NCBI GenBank assembly: GCA_905221605.1
Contig: CAJNDS010002282.1
Coordinates: forward strand, 168,501 to 232,500
From: Symbiodinium natans
Taxonomy: Eukaryota; Sar; Dinophyceae; Suessiales; Symbiodiniaceae
Reading direction: 5' to 3'
Length of the DNA: 64,000 nucleotides
The notes beneath the pieces are model-generated. The model did not search any database, was not told the DNA's origin, and was given only the letters and a program-made list of their open reading frames with translations. How positions within the stretch are numbered: position 1 is the stretch's first letter; every line of letters begins with the position of its first letter. Made by a program: the position numbers and the translations under genes. Shown here in pieces: positions 61,201 through 64,000 of the stretch.

Positions 61201-63013
61201 GAGCATCCAGGGCCCAAGCATGATGACGTCCATGGTCTATTCTGCTCTGATGAGCAGACAGCATCCATGGCCCAAGCATGATGACGTCCATGGTCTACAT
61301 CTTCTAATCCGTTCCGAGAAGGTTAAACCTTCTGGGCAGAAATAGCTGGAAGTTCTTGCGTTTAGGCGCACTGGGGAGAAGAAAGGCGTCATTTCTCAAC
61401 ACTAAAGGCTGTGACCTAAGTCCTGCATCTCAGGTGGGCCACAGTTTTGCGCGGGTCTGTTGTGGACCCGCCAGGGTTTGGGGTTTGGGGTTTGGGGTTT
61501 GGGGTTTAGGGTTTAGGGTTTAGGGTTTAGGGTCTAGGGTTTAGGGTTTAGGGTTCGAGGGTCAAGAACACGGTTTTCCCTTCTAGTTCTGGCAAAAAAT
61601 TCGTTGGCCCTAAACCCTAAACCATAATAAACAATGTACCCTAAACCATTCCTTGAAGGTCCGAATGGGGATGTTCCCCCTTATACTAACAGCCCTTAAG
61701 AGAGGTTATAGTACCCCTCTTTGACAATCCTTATTGAGGACTGCTAGTATAAGGGGGAACATCCCTAAACCCTAAGCCCTAAACCCTAAACCCTAAACCC
61801 TAAACCCTTAACGGCAAGCCAGGCACGCCTTTGAGCCGACTCGAGACGGCGGTGATGTCGCTGCTTGCGGGATCGCCCCACGTCACAACCTCGGCTGGCC
61901 CGGCAAAGCCGGCAGAATAAGGCTGTTAGGGTTTAGGGTTTAGGGCTTAGGGTTTAGGGTTTAGGGTGTAGGGTTTAGGTCTTCGGGCTTAGGGCGTCAA
62001 GGGAAAGATTCCCAACAACTTGCCGACCACGGTCCCCTTGAGCCACACAACGGACAAATGCCCAAAAACTCGTCCCAAGGGTCGACCGACCCTAAACCCT
62101 AAACCCTAAACCCTAAACCCTAAACCCTAAACCCTAAAGGTCCAAAACCACGTCCCGAGGGTCGGCCGGGGAACCGACCCATCACCCAGGATGGCGGCAA
62201 AGGACACGACCGAGGCCTGCAGCTGCCTAGGACGGCCCTGGGAACCCTCGGAAAAATAGGGTTTGGGGTTTAGGGTTTAGGGATTAGGGTTTTGGGTTTT
62301 GGGTTTGGAGGGTTTAGGGTTTAGGGCTTCCTGAAGATTATCCTTTGGGGAGGTTCCCCCATGTACTGACAGTCCTGAATAGGGATTCTAGCACCCCCTC
62401 CCAGAATCCCGATTAAGGACTGTTAGCATAAGGGGGAACATCCCCCAATTTTCCTCTCAAACCCAATAAGGAAAAACAAAACAAAAAAAAACAACAAAAC
62501 AAAAAAACAAAAAAACAGAAACCATCCCAAGGGCTTCCCTGGTTGCCTTACATCCCTCAGCTGGTGCTGCACTGAGCTGCTGTCGCCGCCGCAGGCGGGA
62601 TTGCCCCACGTCACCACCGAGCCGTCACGGAGGATGGCGGCAAACGCTCCGTTGGTCGAAGACTGGATGAGCTGCGCGTTTCGGAGCCTAGATACAGTAT
62701 TCCCACCGTTCAGCGAACTTCCCCAAGCGACGACGGACGTGTCGCTGAGGATGGCGACGAAGGCGCTTTCAGCAGCGGCCACGCTAATTCCGTGGGAGTG
62801 CAGCGTCAAGACGTCTCCGGTCTTCACATTGGCCTGGCCCAATGTGGCTGTTGCCTGTAGCAGATCTCCAGATGCGTTCAACAGCACTCCCCTGCCCATG
62901 CGCAGCGCCACCTGCGCTTCCCGCCTCAGCTCCTCAACAGTGGAGTCTTCGCTGACCCTGATCTGTGCAGATTGCCCATTGATGCGGACCACCTCCACGT
63001 GGACGAACTCCAT
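58290..63013 (-). CDS. Ubiquitin-like domain plus RCC1-repeat protein, eight exons
   Basis: Exons 63013-62547, 62226-62175, 61889-61827, 60202-60138, 59762-59677, 59318-58807, 58692-58541 and 58389-58290 join in one frame of 498 codons ending TAG. Residues 1-75 form a ubiquitin-like domain (VEVVRINGQSAQIRVSEDST, VKTGDVLTLH). The rest is a row of RCC1-type repeats with the pattern GAFAAILDDGSVVTWGDDSY, GGDSSHVQHQL and RDVQEIQAS, which should build a seven-bladed propeller. Such ubiquitin-like/RCC1 proteins are abundant in dinoflagellates; the partner is unknown and a GEF role is not implied. Donors are GC, GT, GT, GA, GA, GA, GA and all acceptors AG. The start is ATG 63013; the frame is open five codons further up. 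The last exon ends PGHPPCLHWDPP, which may run past a further donor. Confidence 0.85.
59525..59630 (+). repeat. TTTAGGG tract in RCC1 intron 5
   Basis: About 13 units at 59540-59627 inside the intron 59676-59319 (GA-AG, GAGC at both edges). Confidence 0.9.
59790..60120. repeat. Telomere-type tracts in RCC1 intron 4
   Basis: TTTAGGG at 59790-59918, then CCCTAAA at 59947-59970 and 60025-60118, so both orientations occur within the 375-bp intron 60137-59763 (GA-AG). Confidence 0.9.
60975..61310. repeat. Six-copy tandem repeat of 46-58 bp
   Basis: Each copy holds GAGAGCATCCATGGCCCAAG followed by CATGATGACGTCCATGGTCT. The ATGACGTCAT-like core and CCATGG make each unit partly self-complementary. 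Unit length varies at the CTCTGTTCTGATGA end. Confidence 0.9.
61667..61765. mobile_element. MITE-like element, GGGGATGTTCCCCCTTAT family
   Basis: About 99 bp with 25-bp terminal inverted repeats (GGGATGTTCCCCCTTATACT then AACAG, and inverse) differing at one position. It lies in RCC1 intron 3 next to CCCTAAA units. Confidence 0.85.
62227..62546 (-). mobile_element. RCC1 intron 1, introner-related, with nested repeats
   Basis: 320 bp, GC donor (GCAACC) and AG acceptor followed by GCAGC. It ends CGTCCTAG, as the TYW introns end CATCCTAG, and near its donor holds CCTTATTGGGTTTGAGAGGA as they do. Inside lie a MITE-like element (62345-62446) and TTTAGGG units (62260-62330). Confidence 0.7.
62345..62446. 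mobile_element. MITE-like element, GGGGATGTTCCCCCTTAT family
   Basis: About 102 bp with imperfect terminal inverted repeats of about 30 bp (GGGGAGGTTCCCCCATGTAC and, inverted, GGGGGATGTTCCCCCTTATG). Related to 61667-61765. Confidence 0.8.
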
Positions 63014-63064
63014 GCCACCCTGCCCCAACGCGTCGGCGAACCGATCTGAGCCGCCAGGCTGCCA

Positions 63065-63420
63065 AGATACCCTACAGCCTAAACCCCAAACCCTAAACCC
63101 TAAATCCTAAACCCTAAACCCTAAACCCCAAACCCTTGCAAAGCAAAAAACCGTACGCACACAGACCTCACACGCCCGCCCCAGAAAGAGCCAACCAAAG
63201 GGTCGAATCTTTCTTTTTGGGGTGCTCCAGGTGCTACAGCCCCCCATCAACCCTAAACCCTAAACCCTAAACCCCGAAGCCGCCCTAAGCCCCAACATCT
63301 CTACCTAAACCCAGAATTTTAGGGTTTGGAGTTTAGGCGTTAGGGGTTTCGGTTTAGGGGTTGAGGGGTTGATGAGTTAGGGTCTACAGGTTTAGTGGTT
63401 TAAGGGTTTAGGGGTTAAGG
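63065..63420. other. Region upstream of the RCC1 gene
   Basis: CCCTAAA units at 63085-63135 and 63250-63275, then loose TTTAGG variants. This is the presumed promoter side of the RCC1 gene; no TATA-like or other recognisable element is seen. Confidence 0.5.
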
Positions 63421-63436
63421 AAGCTTAGGGGGTTCA

Positions 63437-63570
63437 CAGGGGTTTAGGGTTTAGGGTTTAGGGTTTAGGGTTTAGGGTTTAGGGTTTAGGGTTTAGGGTT
63501 TAGGGTTTAGGGTTTAGGGTTTAGGGTTTAGGGTTTAGGGTTTAGGGTTTAGGGTTTAGGGTTTAGGGGA
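63437..63570 (+). repeat. Pure TTTAGGG tract
   Basis: About 19 uninterrupted units, the most regular tract in the window with those at 34891 and 47400. Confidence 0.95.
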
Positions 63571-63870
63571 CTAGGACACTGACACCCCAACCTCGACCCT
63601 TAAACACACGAAGCGTACGGAACCCTGAATCCCAAAACCCTGAACCCCACGTAAATCCCGAACAACGCACACTCCCCACACAATCTTTGAACCCTAGGCT
63701 CTGAGAACCTCCTTCTTGCGCTCAACCCCTAACCCCAAAACTCCCGACGCCAAAAAACTTCCGAAATCACTCAACCCTCCTGAACCCTAAGCCGATTTCC
63801 ATACTCCCCAGTTCCCCAAACCCTAAACCCTAACCCGAAAGCCTAAATAGTAGAGATATTTAGTATTTTC
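63571..63870. other. Diverged CCCTAAA-like DNA, no gene
   Basis: Spacer with scattered CCCTAAA and CCCTGAA units and no open frame of note. Confidence 0.6.
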
Positions 63871-64000
63871 ATGCGCCCATGCAATTTGGCAATAGAAATA
63901 GCGGACGCGTACCATACTATTATGAGTACGGCTCCACAAACGCGGAAAGCACCCGCCAAAACGTGCTTCGAGCAATACAAGAAGGGTGGTGCCACAGAGC
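63871..64000 (+). CDS. Start of an unidentified protein, cut by the window end
   Basis: ATG 63871 opens 43 codons to the window edge: MRPCNLAIEIADAYHTIMST then APQTRKAPAKTCFEQYKKGG. The frame is free of telomere-type sequence and looks coding. An alternative frame (YYYEYGSTNAESTRQNVLRA) is also open, so the frame is not certain. Confidence 0.4.
   Translation, partial: MRPCNLAIEIADAYHTIMSTAPQTRKAPAKTCFEQYKKGGATE

Larger units (their letters stand above)
60203..61826 (-). other. RCC1 intron 3 (1624 bp)
   Basis: GT-AG intron; GTGC occurs both at the donor and after the acceptor. It contains TTTAGGG tracts (60215-60345, 61480-61555), CCCTAAA units at 61775-61805, a tandem repeat (60975-61310) and a MITE-like element (61667-61765). 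An open plus frame at 60673-60903 has no recognisable domain. Confidence 0.75.

Noticed and set aside
63437-63570. Chromosome end
   Set aside because: The TTTAGGG tract is followed by several hundred bases of other sequence including an open frame, so it is interstitial.

Overview
This window reads as nuclear DNA of a dinoflagellate. The evidence is the gene content (ubiquitin-like/RCC1-repeat protein, PAS-like membrane protein, secreted propeller proteins on Thr-rich stalks), introns with GT, GC or GA donors and AG acceptors, two long copia-type retrotransposons with GC-rich coding sequence, and very many interstitial TTTAGGG telomere-type repeats on both strands. The genus cannot be told from sequence alone. 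No rRNA, tRNA, CRISPR array or bacterial operon was seen, and no promoter could be assigned.

Layout. 1-4.8 kb: ordinary gene space with the main exon of a PAS-like membrane protein (1088-2047), probable downstream exons, and a signal-peptide exon (3474-3744). 4.8-8.0 kb: AT-rich DNA interrupted by a G/T-rich array of 34-bp units (5300-6850). 8001-16622: a copia-type LTR element on the minus strand with 143-bp LTRs, a primer-binding site and gag-protease-integrase-RT-RNase H, broken by frameshifts and one in-frame TAG. From about 17.0 kb to the right end the DNA is peppered with TTTAGGG/CCCTAAA tracts. 17884-19393: a secreted propeller/Thr-rich protein. 20651-30577: a second copia-type element on the minus strand with 303-bp LTRs and a 5-bp target duplication (AAGGA), inserted into a small inverted-repeat element; a 929-bp block inside its gag is inverted. 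30.7-44 kb: telomere-type tracts with short exon-like islands, several tandem arrays and hairpins. 44352-47090: a propeller/Thr-rich/multi-pass membrane protein. 51381-53664: a three-exon TYW3-TYW2 fusion for wybutosine synthesis. 54.9-56.2 kb: repeated modules with (CA)n(TG)n hairpins. 58290-63013: an eight-exon ubiquitin-like/RCC1-repeat gene whose introns hold telomere-type repeats and small inverted-repeat elements. 63871-64000: start of an unidentified gene cut by the window end.

The most interesting theme is how introns and telomere-type DNA relate. The TYW gene has two introns of 163 and 165 bp that share sequence with each other and with intron 1 of the RCC1 gene. Each sits between short direct repeats and ends in CCTAG, which fits introner-like insertion. 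Six of the seven RCC1 introns begin with the same dinucleotide (GT, GC or GA) that follows their acceptor AG. Reconstructing the exons by hand gives closed reading frames of 651 codons (TYW) and 498 codons (RCC1), which supports both the splice sites and the use of GC and GA donors.

Limits: all calls rest on reading the sequence by eye. Exon-like islands outside the two reconstructed genes are tentative, and several frameshifts lie in homopolymers and could be sequencing errors.
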